A model generated the notes under the pieces. That model was not told the origin of the DNA. It made no database searches and was given only the letters and a program-made list of their open reading frames with translations. A program made the translations under genes and the position numbers. DNA of 64,000 bases from Propionibacteriaceae bacterium UBA6122. Its GTDB lineage: Bacteria > Actinomycetota > Actinomycetes > Propionibacteriales > Propionibacteriaceae. The stretch spans positions 70,543 to 134,542 of the forward strand of contig DIVW01000011.1 of assembly GCA_002428365.1 (NCBI GenBank). Direction: 5' to 3'. Below are positions 42,315 to 50,041 of the stretch, piece by piece (position 1 is the stretch's first letter; every line of letters begins with the position of its first letter).

Positions 42315-44477
42315 CTAGGGCCGCCAGGCGCCTTCGTCGTCCAGATCGATGGTGACCAGGCGCTGGGTGGGCCGAGTTAGGGCCACATAGAGCACTCGCT
42401 CGCCACCAGGAGATTCGGCAACGATCTGATCCGGTGAGACCACCACGACGGCGTCGTATTCAAGGCCCTTGGCGTTCAGCGGGCTGATGAAGCTGATCCG
42501 GCCGGCTGCCGCTTGCACCGCTGGCAGCTCGGCCGCCAGCAGTCCCGACAACCTTGGTGGCGCGGCGATTACCGCGATGGTGCCGGCCACCTGACCAACC
42601 AGGTCGCTGAGCACCTGCTCCAACTTCTGGGGCAGCTCGGCCTCGGAGGTATTCAGCAGCAGCGGTTCCACGCCGGTGGCGCGGACGGCGTGCGGCAGGT
42701 CCGCCTCGGGGAAGTTGCGGCTCACCACTTTGGCGGCCAGCTCGAACACCTCCGACGGGCTGCGGTAGTTGGTGCTCAGCCGGAACCTGCGGTTGGGCGC
42801 GTGGCCGATCAGGGCGTCCAGCGCCTGCTCCACCTCGCCCAGGTCCGGCCAGGAGCTCTGGGCTGGGTCGCCGACAATCGTCCAGCTGGCCTCCGAGCCC
42901 CGCCGCCGCAGCATTCGCCACTGCATCGGGGAAATGTCCTGGGCTTCGTCAACCAGCACGTGGGCGAAGGTGTCGTAGGGCTCGTCGTCGGGGTCGTATT
43001 CGCGGCGGTGGCTGAGCAGGTCGGCGGTGGTGACCACCTCGCTCATCTCGGTGCCGTCAGGCAGGAACATCAGCGGCTCGTCGGTCTCGTCGACCTGCAC
43101 CGGCCCGATGATCTCCAGCAACTCATCAAGCAGGGCGACATCGGCCACCGACCAATCGGCGAAAGTGAAGGACGCGGCCAGCTCGGCCTGTTCGGCAGCC
43201 GAGAGCTGTCCGTCGGCGACTCGCGCCACCACCTTTGGGTCGGCGAGTCGGCGCAGCACGGTGGCTGCGTCCAGGTCGGGCCACCAGGCCTGGAGGAACA
43301 TCCGATAGGCGGCCGAATCGGTGATCAGCTCGCTGACGACGTCGAACTCGAGTTCCAGGTCGGCGGGCACTTTGGCATAAAGGGCGTGCAGGACGGCAGT
43401 CTGGGCAGCCTCGCGGGCGGCGTTCACCTTGTGGCGAGCCAACACCTCGCGGCGCAGTCGGGCCAGCTCTTCGGCGTCCAGCCGCAGCGCGTCGCCCTTC
43501 ACCGTCACCCGCACCTCGGGGGCTTCGGTGAGTGGCAGGTTCACCAGGCGCTTCAGCACGGTGGTCATCCGCAGGCTGCCCTTCACGGTGGCCGCGGCTG
43601 CTGAATCGATCCGGTGGGCTGACAGTTGCAGGGAATCGACCGCCACGCCGCCGATTGGGCGAAGGGTGACCGAGTCTTCGCCGAGGCTGGGCAGCACCCT
43701 CTCGATGTAATTCATGAACAGACCCGAGGGGCCAACCACCAGGATCCCGCCGCGCTCGAAGCGGCGGCGGTTGGAGTAGAGCAGATAGGCCGCGCGATGC
43801 AGGGCCACCACGGTCTTGCCGGTGCCGGGGCCACCAGCGATCACGGTTACGCCGCGGTAGTCGGCGCGGATTGCCTCGTCCTGTTCGGCCTGAATGGTGG
43901 CCACGATGTCGCGCATTCGCGGACCGCGGGCCCGCTTGAGGGCAGCCATCAGCGCACCCTCACCGATTACCGGCAGGTCTGGGGGAGCGGCAGCCGAGTC
44001 GAGCAGATCGTCCTCGATGCCAATCACGATGTCGTTGCGGCAGCGCAGCACCCGGCGGCGCACCACGTCCATCGGATCCGAGGCGGTGGCCCGGTAGAAG
44101 GGCTCGGCAGCCCGGGCGCGCCAGTCGATCACCAGCGGCTCGTATTCGTCGTCGCGGACGCCGAGGCGCCCGATATAGCGAATTTCGGCATCGGTGTGAT
44201 CCAGGCGGCCGAAAACTAGGCCTTCATGCTCGGCGTCGAGCTGGGCGAGGCGTCGGGCGGCTTGGAAGGCGAAGGCATCGCGTTCGAACAGTGCGGTGCC
44301 GTCTTCCTCCCGCATCCAGGTCTGGCGGTCGGAGCGATAGATCTTCTGGCCTTCAGAGGCAACCTTCTTGGCCGACTTCGTGGCCTTCTTGAGGTGCTTG
44401 TAGACCAAATCCACATGTGCCTGCTCAATTGCGAGTTCGCGCTCGAGTGCGGTGGGTGTTGGCACAGCTGATTCCAC
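42315..44477 (-). CDS. helR: HelD/HelR-type RNA polymerase recycling ATPase
   Basis: A 720-residue UvrD/Rep-like ATPase without typical DNA helicase extras. The N-terminal coiled coil (about 10-80) would insert into RNA polymerase. Walker A is GGPGTGKT (215-222), Walker B is HVLVDEAQDISP, and motif VI is VLYVALTRPTQRL. In actinobacteria such proteins release stalled or rifampicin-bound RNA polymerase. The start is GTG 44477; its ribosome site lies in an inverted repeat (44479-44512). The symbol is by family analogy. Confidence 0.92.
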   Translation of the reverse strand: MESAVPTPTALERELAIEQAHVDLVYKHLKKATKSAKKVASEGQKIYRSDRQTWMREEDGTALFERDAFAFQAARRLAQLDAEHEGLVFGRLDHTDAEIRYIGRLGVRDDEYEPLVIDWRARAAEPFYRATASDPMDVVRRRVLRCRNDIVIGIEDDLLDSAAAPPDLPVIGEGALMAALKRARGPRMRDIVATIQAEQDEAIRADYRGVTVIAGGPGTGKTVVALHRAAYLLYSNRRRFERGGILVVGPSGLFMNYIERVLPSLGEDSVTLRPIGGVAVDSLQLSAHRIDSAAAATVKGSLRMTTVLKRLVNLPLTEAPEVRVTVKGDALRLDAEELARLRREVLARHKVNAAREAAQTAVLHALYAKVPADLELEFDVVSELITDSAAYRMFLQAWWPDLDAATVLRRLADPKVVARVADGQLSAAEQAELAASFTFADWSVADVALLDELLEIIGPVQVDETDEPLMFLPDGTEMSEVVTTADLLSHRREYDPDDEPYDTFAHVLVDEAQDISPMQWRMLRRRGSEASWTIVGDPAQSSWPDLGEVEQALDALIGHAPNRRFRLSTNYRSPSEVFELAAKVVSRNFPEADLPHAVRATGVEPLLLNTSEAELPQKLEQVLSDLVGQVAGTIAVIAAPPRLSGLLAAELPAVQAAAGRISFISPLNAKGLEYDAVVVVSPDQIVAESPGGERVLYVALTRPTQRLVTIDLDDEGAWRP

Positions 44478-44478
44478 T

Positions 44479-44512
44479 AGTAGTCCTTCTGCAAAGCGTG
44501 CGACGGACTACT
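44479..44512 (-). promoter_or_regulatory. inverted repeat enclosing the helR ribosome site
   Basis: AGTAGTCC (44479-44486) and GGACTACT (44505-44512) are perfect 8-bp arms. In the minus-strand transcript the 3' arm GGACTACT overlaps the AAGGA ribosome site 5-6 nt before the GTG start, so a hairpin would block translation. It could equally be a protein operator. Confidence 0.5.
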
Positions 44513-44581
44513 TTACGCCGTTTCGGCGCGGCTGGGGCAGAACTGGTGGGACGGACCGGGAAAACTGCGGCCGAATCAAGA

Positions 44582-44968
44582 CTATTTGGGCGTCTTGGTG
44601 GGCCCGTTGAGCTTGGTCATCGCCAATGCGGCCACGATGCCCACGTGGGCGACGAAAGTGTAGGCGAGCACTGCGGCACCGACGGCGTCCCAACCGGCAG
44701 GGGCGGGAAGGATCGTGAAGTTGGCGACGGCGATCAGCACCGCTGCGGTCAGGACGCACACCAGCACGCTCACCCAGTCGTAGCCGCGCCGCCAGCCAAG
44801 TGCTGCGCCGCCAGCGGCGAGCGCCACGGGCGCGAAAGATCCGCAATAGAGGGTCACCAGGTTTGCCACCTCGGTAGCCGCCAGCGGAAGGCTGGCCACC
44901 GCCAGCCACCCGGCCACCAACGCCACAACGCCAGCCAAATACGGCCAGCTATTCCAGATGCGCTTCAT
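44582..44968 (-). CDS. four-helix membrane protein of unknown function
   Basis: A 128-residue protein with four transmembrane segments (about 10-28, 36-57, 66-85, 97-117). It ends in a Lys/Pro tail (LNGPTKTPK). No motif identifies a family. The short region between it and infA (44969-45144) holds the likely infA promoter. Function unknown. Confidence 0.75.
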   Translation of the reverse strand: MKRIWNSWPYLAGVVALVAGWLAVASLPLAATEVANLVTLYCGSFAPVALAAGGAALGWRRGYDWVSVLVCVLTAAVLIAVANFTILPAPAGWDAVGAAVLAYTFVAHVGIVAALAMTKLNGPTKTPK

Positions 44969-45144
44969 TCCAGCCCCCTCGCCAACTGAGTTGCGCTGGG
45001 TAGGCTACGCCCATGCTCGGCGGGGACGGGTTAGCCCACGCTGGGCCTGATTTGGGGCGACTCGCCCCGGTGGCGTACCCTTGACCCTTGCACGACCTGT
45101 GCTCACAGGGGCGTGCGCCCACACAAGTTCAGCGATTGGGAGTA

Positions 45145-45366
45145 ATGGCGAAGAAGGAAGGCGCCCTCGAACTCGAGGGAACGATCGTCGAGGCACTGCC
45201 GAATGCCATGTTCCGGGTGGAACTGGCCAACGGGCACAAGGTGCTGGCGACCATCAGCGGCAAGATGCGGCAGCACTACATCCGCATCATCCCGGCCGAC
45301 CGCGTCGTCGTCGAGCTATCTCCCTATGACCTGACCCGTGGACGCATCGTCTTCCGGCACCGGTAA
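45145..45366 (+). CDS. infA: translation initiation factor IF-1
   Basis: A 73-residue S1-fold protein that occupies the ribosomal A site during initiation. MAKKEGALELEGTIVEALPN and DLTRGRIVFRHR are near-invariant. ATG 45145 gives the standard length; longer frames are not supported. It begins the infA-rpmJ-rpsM-rpsK-rpsD-rpoA-rplQ cluster, the normal actinobacterial order. Confidence 0.99.
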   Translation: MAKKEGALELEGTIVEALPNAMFRVELANGHKVLATISGKMRQHYIRIIPADRVVVELSPYDLTRGRIVFRHR

Positions 45367-45443
45367 GCAACACCCGCAAGAATCCACCACCAGTCCGTTC
45401 GTAGGGCATCCCTGCGTCCGGCGATGAGTCAGAAAGTTGCTCG

Positions 45444-45557
45444 ATGAAGGTTCAGCCGAGCGTCAAGAAGATGTGCGAGAAGTGCAAGGTGATCCGCCGC
45501 AACGGTCGCGTGATGGTGATCTGCGACAACCCGCGTCACAAGCAGCGCCAGGGCTGA
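45444..45557 (+). CDS. rpmJ: ribosomal protein L36
   Basis: A 37-residue protein, MKVQPSVKKMCEKCKVIRRN at the start. The zinc-binding C11, C14, C27 and H32 (CEKC ... CDNPRH) are all present, so this is the zinc-containing C+ form. It lies between infA and rpsM, as expected. Confidence 0.98.
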   Translation: MKVQPSVKKMCEKCKVIRRNGRVMVICDNPRHKQRQG

Positions 45558-45583
45558 CATCTAGTCAACCGGGCCCCGCTGGT

Positions 45584-45601
45584 CCTGAGCTAGTCGAAGG
45601 G
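45584..45601 (+). repeat. CTGAGC-type dispersed repeat inside the ribosomal cluster
   Basis: CCTGAGCTAGTCGAAGGG differs at one central position from the motifs at 60280-60297 and 60391-60408. Such CTGAGC..GTCGAAG sequences recur in many actinobacterial genomes. Here it sits in the rpmJ-rpsM gap. Confidence 0.7.
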
Positions 45602-45760
45602 CTCTCGCGGGACGCGGAACACCGGCTTCACGGTCGACACAACTGAATACACCGAAAACGTGATCGCAACACCGAGACGCAACTCCCGGTGACCACCCCC
45701 GGACGAAGGCCGGGGCCCACGCCATTAAGGCGAGGGGACGCATCACGCCAGACACCTTCG

Positions 45761-45782
45761 CGAGTCGGGTGACACCGACTCG
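45761..45782 (+). promoter_or_regulatory. hairpin just upstream of rpsM
   Basis: CGAGTCGG (45761-45768) and CCGACTCG (45775-45782) form a perfect 8-bp stem with a 6-nt loop, 22 nt before the rpsM ATG. In E. coli the alpha operon is autoregulated by S4 at an mRNA structure before rpsM; this may be an analogue. The whole gap (45558-45804) is 247 bp and has no gene. Confidence 0.45.
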
Positions 45783-45804
45783 GAAACTCGAAAGGTACGT
45801 GCAA

Positions 45805-46179
45805 ATGGCACGCCTCATCGGGGTAGATCTGCCGCGCGAAAAGCGTCTCGAGATCGCCCTAACCTACGTGTACGGCGTTGGCCGTACCCGCGCCAAGGAG
45901 ACTCTGGCGGCCACTGGGATCAGTGGCGACATCCGTGTCCATCAACTCACCGACGAACAGCTCGTTGCGCTTCGTGATCACATCGAAGCTAGCTACGAGA
46001 CTGAGGGCGACCTGCGCCGCAGTGTGGCTGCCGACATCCGTCGCAAGATCGAGATCGGCTCCTACCAGGGCCGTCGCCATCGCCAGGGCTTGCCGGTCCG
46101 GGGGCAACGCACCCGCACCAATGCCCGCACCCGCAAGGGCAAGAAGAAGGCCGTCGCCGGGAAGAAGAAGGCCCGCTAA
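45805..46179 (+). CDS. rpsM: ribosomal protein S13
   Basis: A 124-residue head protein of the 30S subunit. MARLIGVDLPREKRLEIALT, the YGVGRTRAKETL segment and the GSYQGRRHRQGLPVRGQRT block are canonical; the tail is Lys/Arg-rich. Start ATG 45805 has aaagg upstream. First of the alpha-operon genes. Confidence 0.99.
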   Translation: MARLIGVDLPREKRLEIALTYVYGVGRTRAKETLAATGISGDIRVHQLTDEQLVALRDHIEASYETEGDLRRSVAADIRRKIEIGSYQGRRHRQGLPVRGQRTRTNARTRKGKKKAVAGKKKAR

Positions 46180-46213
46180 CCGCGGCCTCAGGACAGGATC
46201 CAGGAGTAACTGA

Positions 46214-46630
46214 ATGGCTACTGCAGGCCGCAGTGCGAGCGCCAAAAATGCCAAGAGCAAGGTGCGTCGCAAGGAAAAGAAGAACGTTGTCGCCGGCCAG
46301 GCGCACATCAAGTCCACGTTCAACAACACGATCATCTCGATCACCGATCCGACTGGCGCGGTGATCTCATGGGCCTCTGCCGGCACCGTCGGCTTCAAGG
46401 GCTCGCGGAAGTCCACCCCGTTCGCCGCGCAGATGGCCGCTGAGGCTGCCGGACGCCGGGCCATGGAGCATGGCATGAAGCGGGTAGACGTCTTCGTCAA
46501 GGGTCCGGGCTCCGGCCGCGAGACCGCGATCCGTTCCCTGGGCGCTGTTGGCCTTGAGATCGGTCCGATCGCTGATGTGACCCCGGTGCCGCATAACGGT
46601 TGCCGTCCGCCCAAGCGCCGTCGCGTCTGA
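46214..46630 (+). CDS. rpsK: ribosomal protein S11
   Basis: A 138-residue 30S platform protein. GQAHIKSTFNNTIISITDP, KSTPFAAQMAAEAAGR and the C-terminal PHNGCRPPKRRRV are diagnostic. A basic N-terminal extension is typical of actinobacteria. It follows rpsM after 34 bp. Confidence 0.99.
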   Translation: MATAGRSASAKNAKSKVRRKEKKNVVAGQAHIKSTFNNTIISITDPTGAVISWASAGTVGFKGSRKSTPFAAQMAAEAAGRRAMEHGMKRVDVFVKGPGSGRETAIRSLGAVGLEIGPIADVTPVPHNGCRPPKRRRV

Positions 46631-46656
46631 GCCCGAGCCGAAGAGGAGAATAGAAA

Positions 46657-47262
46657 ATGGCCCGTTATACCGGACCCATGTCCAAGAAGTCCCGCCGGCT
46701 CGGCACCGACCTGGTTGGTAACGACAAGGCTTTCGAGCACCGTCCTTACCCGCCGGGCATGCATGGCCGCGGCCGCACCAAGGAGAGCGAGTACCTGCTG
46801 CAGCTCCGCGAGAAGCAGAAGGCTCGTTACGCCTACGGCATTCTGGAGAAGCAGTTCCGTCGCTACTACGAAGAAGCCAACCGGTTGGCCGGCAAGACCG
46901 GTGACAACCTGCTGGTCATTCTCGAGTCCCGTCTCGACAACGTGATCTACCGCGCTGGTTTCGCCAACACTCGCCGCCAGGCCCGCCAGTTGGTCGTCCA
47001 CGGCCACCTGCTGGTCAACGGCAAGAAGGTCAACGTGCCCAGCTACCGGGTCAGCGCCTACGACGTGATCGATGTTCGTCCCAAGAGCGCCAACCTGCAC
47101 CCGCTGGTGATCGCTCGGGAGACCTTCAACGAGCAGGCCGTTCCGGGCTGGCTCACCTCCCGTCCGAACAAGGGTCGGATCCTGGTGCACCAGTTGCCGG
47201 TACGCGAGCAGATCGTCATCGACGTCACCGAACAGCTGATCGTCGAGCTCTACTCCAAGTAA
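46657..47262 (+). CDS. rpsD: ribosomal protein S4
   Basis: A 201-residue 16S-nucleating protein and likely operon autoregulator. MARYTGPMSKKSRRLGTDLV, LREKQKARYAYGILEKQFRR and RRQARQLVVHGHLLVNGKKV (S4 RNA-binding domain) are present. The N-terminus lacks the CxxC zinc motif, so it is the zinc-independent form. Followed by a perfect palindrome before rpoA. Confidence 0.99.
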   Translation: MARYTGPMSKKSRRLGTDLVGNDKAFEHRPYPPGMHGRGRTKESEYLLQLREKQKARYAYGILEKQFRRYYEEANRLAGKTGDNLLVILESRLDNVIYRAGFANTRRQARQLVVHGHLLVNGKKVNVPSYRVSAYDVIDVRPKSANLHPLVIARETFNEQAVPGWLTSRPNKGRILVHQLPVREQIVIDVTEQLIVELYSK

Positions 47263-47273
47263 GACCACTGGCT

Positions 47274-47301
47274 TCTCCTCCCCGCAGCTGCGGGGAGGAG
47301 A
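47274..47301 (+). terminator. perfect 28-bp palindrome between rpsD and rpoA
   Basis: The 14-nt half TCTCCTCCCCGCAG is followed directly by its exact reverse complement CTGCGGGGAGGAGA, with no spacer. It starts 12 nt after the rpsD stop, about 85 nt before rpoA, and has no U-run. It may be an attenuator, an RNase III processing site or a protein site separating r-protein from RNA polymerase expression. Confidence 0.5.
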
Positions 47302-47384
47302 GCCGGTATCAGACCTAACTGCCGCTCAGAGCGTGCGGCGGAACAAATCACCGTCAAATGGTGGGCGGTGGAGAGGAAGAAAAC

Positions 47385-48389
47385 ATGCTCATCGCACAGC
47401 GTCCGATTCTGAGTGAAGAGGTTGTTGACGAGTACCGTTCGCGGTTCGTCATCGAGCCTTTGGAGCCCGGTTTCGGTTACACCCTCGGCAATTCGATGCG
47501 TCGCACCCTGCTGTCGTCCATTCCTGGCGCGGCCGTGACCAGCGTCAAGATCGAGGGCAACCAGCACGAGTTCTCCACGGTTCCTGGTGTCGTCGAGGAC
47601 GTCACCGAGATCATCTTGAACCTCAAGGGCCTGGTGCTCTCCTCCGAGGAGGACGAGCCGGTGGTGATGTACCTGCGCAAGTCTGGCGCCGGTGCGGTTA
47701 CCGCTGCCGACATCGCCCCGCCGGCCGGGGTGGAGATTCACAACCCGGAGATGCACATCGCCACCTTGAACGATGAGGGTCGCATCGAGATGGAACTGGT
47801 CGTCGAGCGTGGCCGTGGCTACGTTTCGGGGGCTCAGAACAAGAACCCCGATGCCGAGATCGGCCGTATTCCGGTCGACTCCATCTACTCCCCGGTGCTC
47901 AAGGTCACCTACAAGGTCGAGGCCACCCGCGTCGAGCAGCGCACCGACTTCGACAAGCTGATCGTGGACGTGGAGACCAAGACCTCCATCCTGCCGCGGG
48001 ACGCGATGGCCTCAGCTGGTAAGACCCTGGTCGAACTGTTCGGCCTGGCTCGCGAGCTGAACGCCGACGCCGAGGGCATCGAAATCGGTCCCTCGCCGGT
48101 GGACGAGCAGCTGGCTGCCGACCTGGCGTTGCCGGTGGAAGACCTCAAGCTCACCCAGCGCAGCTACAACTGCCTCAAGCGTGAGGGCATTCACACGGTC
48201 AGCGAGCTGGTCTCCCGCACCGAGCAGGACCTGCTGGACATCCGCAACTTCGGCTCCAAGTCGATCGAAGAGGTCAAGCTGCGCCTGCAGGAGATGGGCC
48301 TTTCGCTGAAGGACAGCTCCCCGCGGTTCGACCCGCTGAGCGCTCTGGCCAACTACGACAGTGACGTCGACTACGACGACACTTACTGA
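47385..48389 (+). CDS. rpoA: RNA polymerase alpha subunit
   Basis: A 334-residue protein. The N-terminal assembly domain (about 1-230) has EPLEPGFGYTLGNSMRRTLL and SIPGAAVTSVKI; the C-terminal domain (about 245-315) has RSYNCLKREGIHTVSELVS for contacts with UP elements and activators. An acidic tail ends DSDVDYDDTY. ATG 47385 has gaggaag upstream. Confidence 0.99.
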   Translation: MLIAQRPILSEEVVDEYRSRFVIEPLEPGFGYTLGNSMRRTLLSSIPGAAVTSVKIEGNQHEFSTVPGVVEDVTEIILNLKGLVLSSEEDEPVVMYLRKSGAGAVTAADIAPPAGVEIHNPEMHIATLNDEGRIEMELVVERGRGYVSGAQNKNPDAEIGRIPVDSIYSPVLKVTYKVEATRVEQRTDFDKLIVDVETKTSILPRDAMASAGKTLVELFGLARELNADAEGIEIGPSPVDEQLAADLALPVEDLKLTQRSYNCLKREGIHTVSELVSRTEQDLLDIRNFGSKSIEEVKLRLQEMGLSLKDSSPRFDPLSALANYDSDVDYDDTY

Positions 48390-48406
48390 TCAGGAGATAG
48401 ACGACA

Positions 48407-48955
48407 ATGCCAAAGCCGACTAAGGGTCCCCGTTTCGGCGGTAGCCCGGCCCACCAGCGGATCATCCTGGCCAACCTGGCCACGCAGCTGTTCCAGCACG
48501 GCAAAATCACGACCACTGAGGCCAAGGCCAAGCGGGTTCAGCCGCTGGCCGATCGCCTGATCAGCAAGGCCAAGCGTGGCGATCTGCATAACCGTCGTTT
48601 GGTGCTGCAGACCGTCAGGGACCAGGCCGTGGTTCGGACGCTCTTCAACGAAATCGCCCCGGCCGTGGCCGAGCGCGAGGGTGGCTACACCCGGATCACC
48701 AAGATCGGGCCGCGCAAGGGCGACAACGCCCCCATGGCCGTGATCGAGGTCATCACCGAGTCCGTCGAGGAGTCGCGGGCGGCCAAGGCCAAGGGCGCTG
48801 GCAAGGCGCCGAAGGCCGAGCCCAAGGCTGCCGCGAAGAAGGCTCCGGCCAAGAAGGCTGAAGCCAAGAAGCCGACCGAAGAGGTCGTCGAGACTGAAGT
48901 GGTTGAAGCCGCTGAGGTTGAAGCCGTCGAGGCTGAAGCCGACGAAAAGGCCTGA
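48407..48955 (+). CDS. rplQ: ribosomal protein L17 with long C-terminal extension
   Basis: A 182-residue protein. Residues 1-120 are canonical L17 (GPRFGGSPAHQRIILANLAT, ITTTEAKAKRVQPLADRLI). Residues 121-182 add an Ala/Lys-rich stretch and an acidic Val/Glu tail (EEVVETEVVEAAEVEAVEAE). Extensions are frequent in actinobacterial L17, but here the tail lacks a recognisable sunset domain. Last gene of the cluster, followed by a terminator. Confidence 0.98.
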   Translation: MPKPTKGPRFGGSPAHQRIILANLATQLFQHGKITTTEAKAKRVQPLADRLISKAKRGDLHNRRLVLQTVRDQAVVRTLFNEIAPAVAEREGGYTRITKIGPRKGDNAPMAVIEVITESVEESRAAKAKGAGKAPKAEPKAAAKKAPAKKAEAKKPTEEVVETEVVEAAEVEAVEAEADEKA

Positions 48956-48968
48956 GCTGCAGAATCAG

Positions 48969-49001
48969 ACCGCCCGTCCCCGGATTTCGGGGGCGGGCGG
49001 T
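48969..49001 (+). terminator. terminator after rplQ
   Basis: ACCGCCCGTCCCCG (48969-48982) pairs with CGGGGGCGGGCGGT (48988-49001) as a 14-bp stem with one G-U pair, closed by a 5-nt loop, then ttctgcatt. It ends the ribosomal cluster. Confidence 0.85.
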
Positions 49002-49041
49002 TCTGCATTGACTACCCAAGGGGCACGCGGGGTGACAAAGT

Positions 49042-49254
49042 GTGCCCGTGATTCTGTATCGCTATCTCTCCGGCCCAGACAACGAGTCCTTCAACCACAA
49101 GGTGACGCTGGCCCTCAACAAGGGCTGGACGTTGGCTGGCCCGCCCGCCATGGCCTTTGACCCCGAGAAGGGGCGCCCGATTGTCGGTCAGCCGATGCTC
49201 AAAGAGGTGCCTGGGGTGGACTACGCCGAAGGCGTGAACATCGCCGACTACTGA
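49042..49254 (+). CDS. DUF1737 small protein
   Basis: A 70-residue protein starting at GTG 49042. LYRYLSGPDNESFNHKVTLA and LNKGWTLAGPPAM are the DUF1737 pattern, a small domain of unknown function. Its stop overlaps the 3' end of the convergent metallo-hydrolase gene by 7 bp. Confidence 0.85.
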   Translation: MPVILYRYLSGPDNESFNHKVTLALNKGWTLAGPPAMAFDPEKGRPIVGQPMLKEVPGVDYAEGVNIADY

Positions 49255-49961
49255 GCCGCCTGGCCCAATCGTTCCAGGGCTTGGCTGACACCGTCGCTCC
49301 AGACCGGGCCATGCCCGGGCAGTACCCAATCGGCATCGATGCGGGACAGCTCCGCCAGCGAGGCCAGGGCCTGGGCCGGGTCGTCGGTGAACGGTGCTGG
49401 CGCGGGCCCCTCAGCGCCAGTGAGCACGTGTCGGGTTGTCAGCGCGTCGCCGACGAACAGAGCGCGCTGGTTCGGGAAATGGAAGCCGACGCTGCCGGGG
49501 GAGTGGCCCGGCAGGCCGATGACCGTTGGGTGACCAGGCACCGCGAGCGTCTGACCAGCGGTGAAGGTCTGCACCTCGGTGAGGAAGGTGGTCTTCAGCC
49601 CGCCGCGGGCGGCGGCGTAGCCGAGGAACCGCAACAGCGGCAGGACTCGCATTCGCCCCCACTCGACCGCGGGTTTGGCGGCGCCTTGCGCACGCTGCGC
49701 GTCCTGCTCGTGGACGAATACTGGCACGCCATGGTCGCGGCGCAGGCGCTCGGCGAAGCCAAGGTGGTCCTCGTCGCCGTGGGTGAGAATCACGGCCCGC
49801 ACCTCGCTGAGGTCGCGCCCGGCGGCGGCTAGCTCGCGCAGGAACTGCGGCCACTGGCCGGCCAGTCCGGCGTCGATAACGGTCACGCCATCGTCGGTCG
49901 CGACCAGGTAGCAGGCAACGATGTCGTTGCCGATTCGGTGCAGGCCTTCGGTGAGCTTCAT
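49248..49961 (-). CDS. MBL-fold metallo-hydrolase (glyoxalase II-like)
   Basis: A 237-residue metallo-beta-lactamase-fold protein. Metal ligands are in LTHGDEDHLGFAERL, GLPGHSPGSVGFHF, LFVGDALTTRH and WVLPGHGPVW. The first metal motif reads HGDEDH rather than HxHxDH, so the first histidine is replaced. ATG 49961 with aagggg upstream is preferred. It diverges from a TetR gene across a 25-bp palindrome and is very likely its target. Substrate unknown. Confidence 0.9.
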   Translation of the reverse strand: MKLTEGLHRIGNDIVACYLVATDDGVTVIDAGLAGQWPQFLRELAAAGRDLSEVRAVILTHGDEDHLGFAERLRRDHGVPVFVHEQDAQRAQGAAKPAVEWGRMRVLPLLRFLGYAAARGGLKTTFLTEVQTFTAGQTLAVPGHPTVIGLPGHSPGSVGFHFPNQRALFVGDALTTRHVLTGAEGPAPAPFTDDPAQALASLAELSRIDADWVLPGHGPVWSDGVSQALERLGQAAQ

Positions 49962-49977
49962 CGGCGGTCCCCTTTCC

Positions 49978-50006
49978 TTGTCATAGCTACGGTATGTAGC
50001 TATGAT
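49978..50006 (+). promoter_or_regulatory. sigma-70-type promoter of the TetR gene
   Basis: TTGTCA (49978-49983), 17 bp, TATGAT (50001-50006): near-consensus boxes at ideal spacing, unusual in this GC-rich region. The palindrome at 49981-50005 covers the spacer and most of both boxes. Confidence 0.75.
49981..50005. promoter_or_regulatory. TetR operator palindrome
   Basis: TCATAGCTAC (49981-49990) and GTAGCTATGA (49996-50005) are perfect 10-bp arms around GGTAT. The length and symmetry fit a TetR dimer, and the position allows control of both divergent genes. Confidence 0.8.
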
Positions 50007-50041
50007 GGCTACTGTCAATAGCGATCGTTACGGAGGCCCAG

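Noticed and set aside
42513..43604. 363-residue plus-strand frame
   Set aside because: Antisense to the HelD-like ATPase.
45859..47268. 469-residue minus-strand frame
   Set aside because: Antisense to rpsM, rpsK and rpsD.
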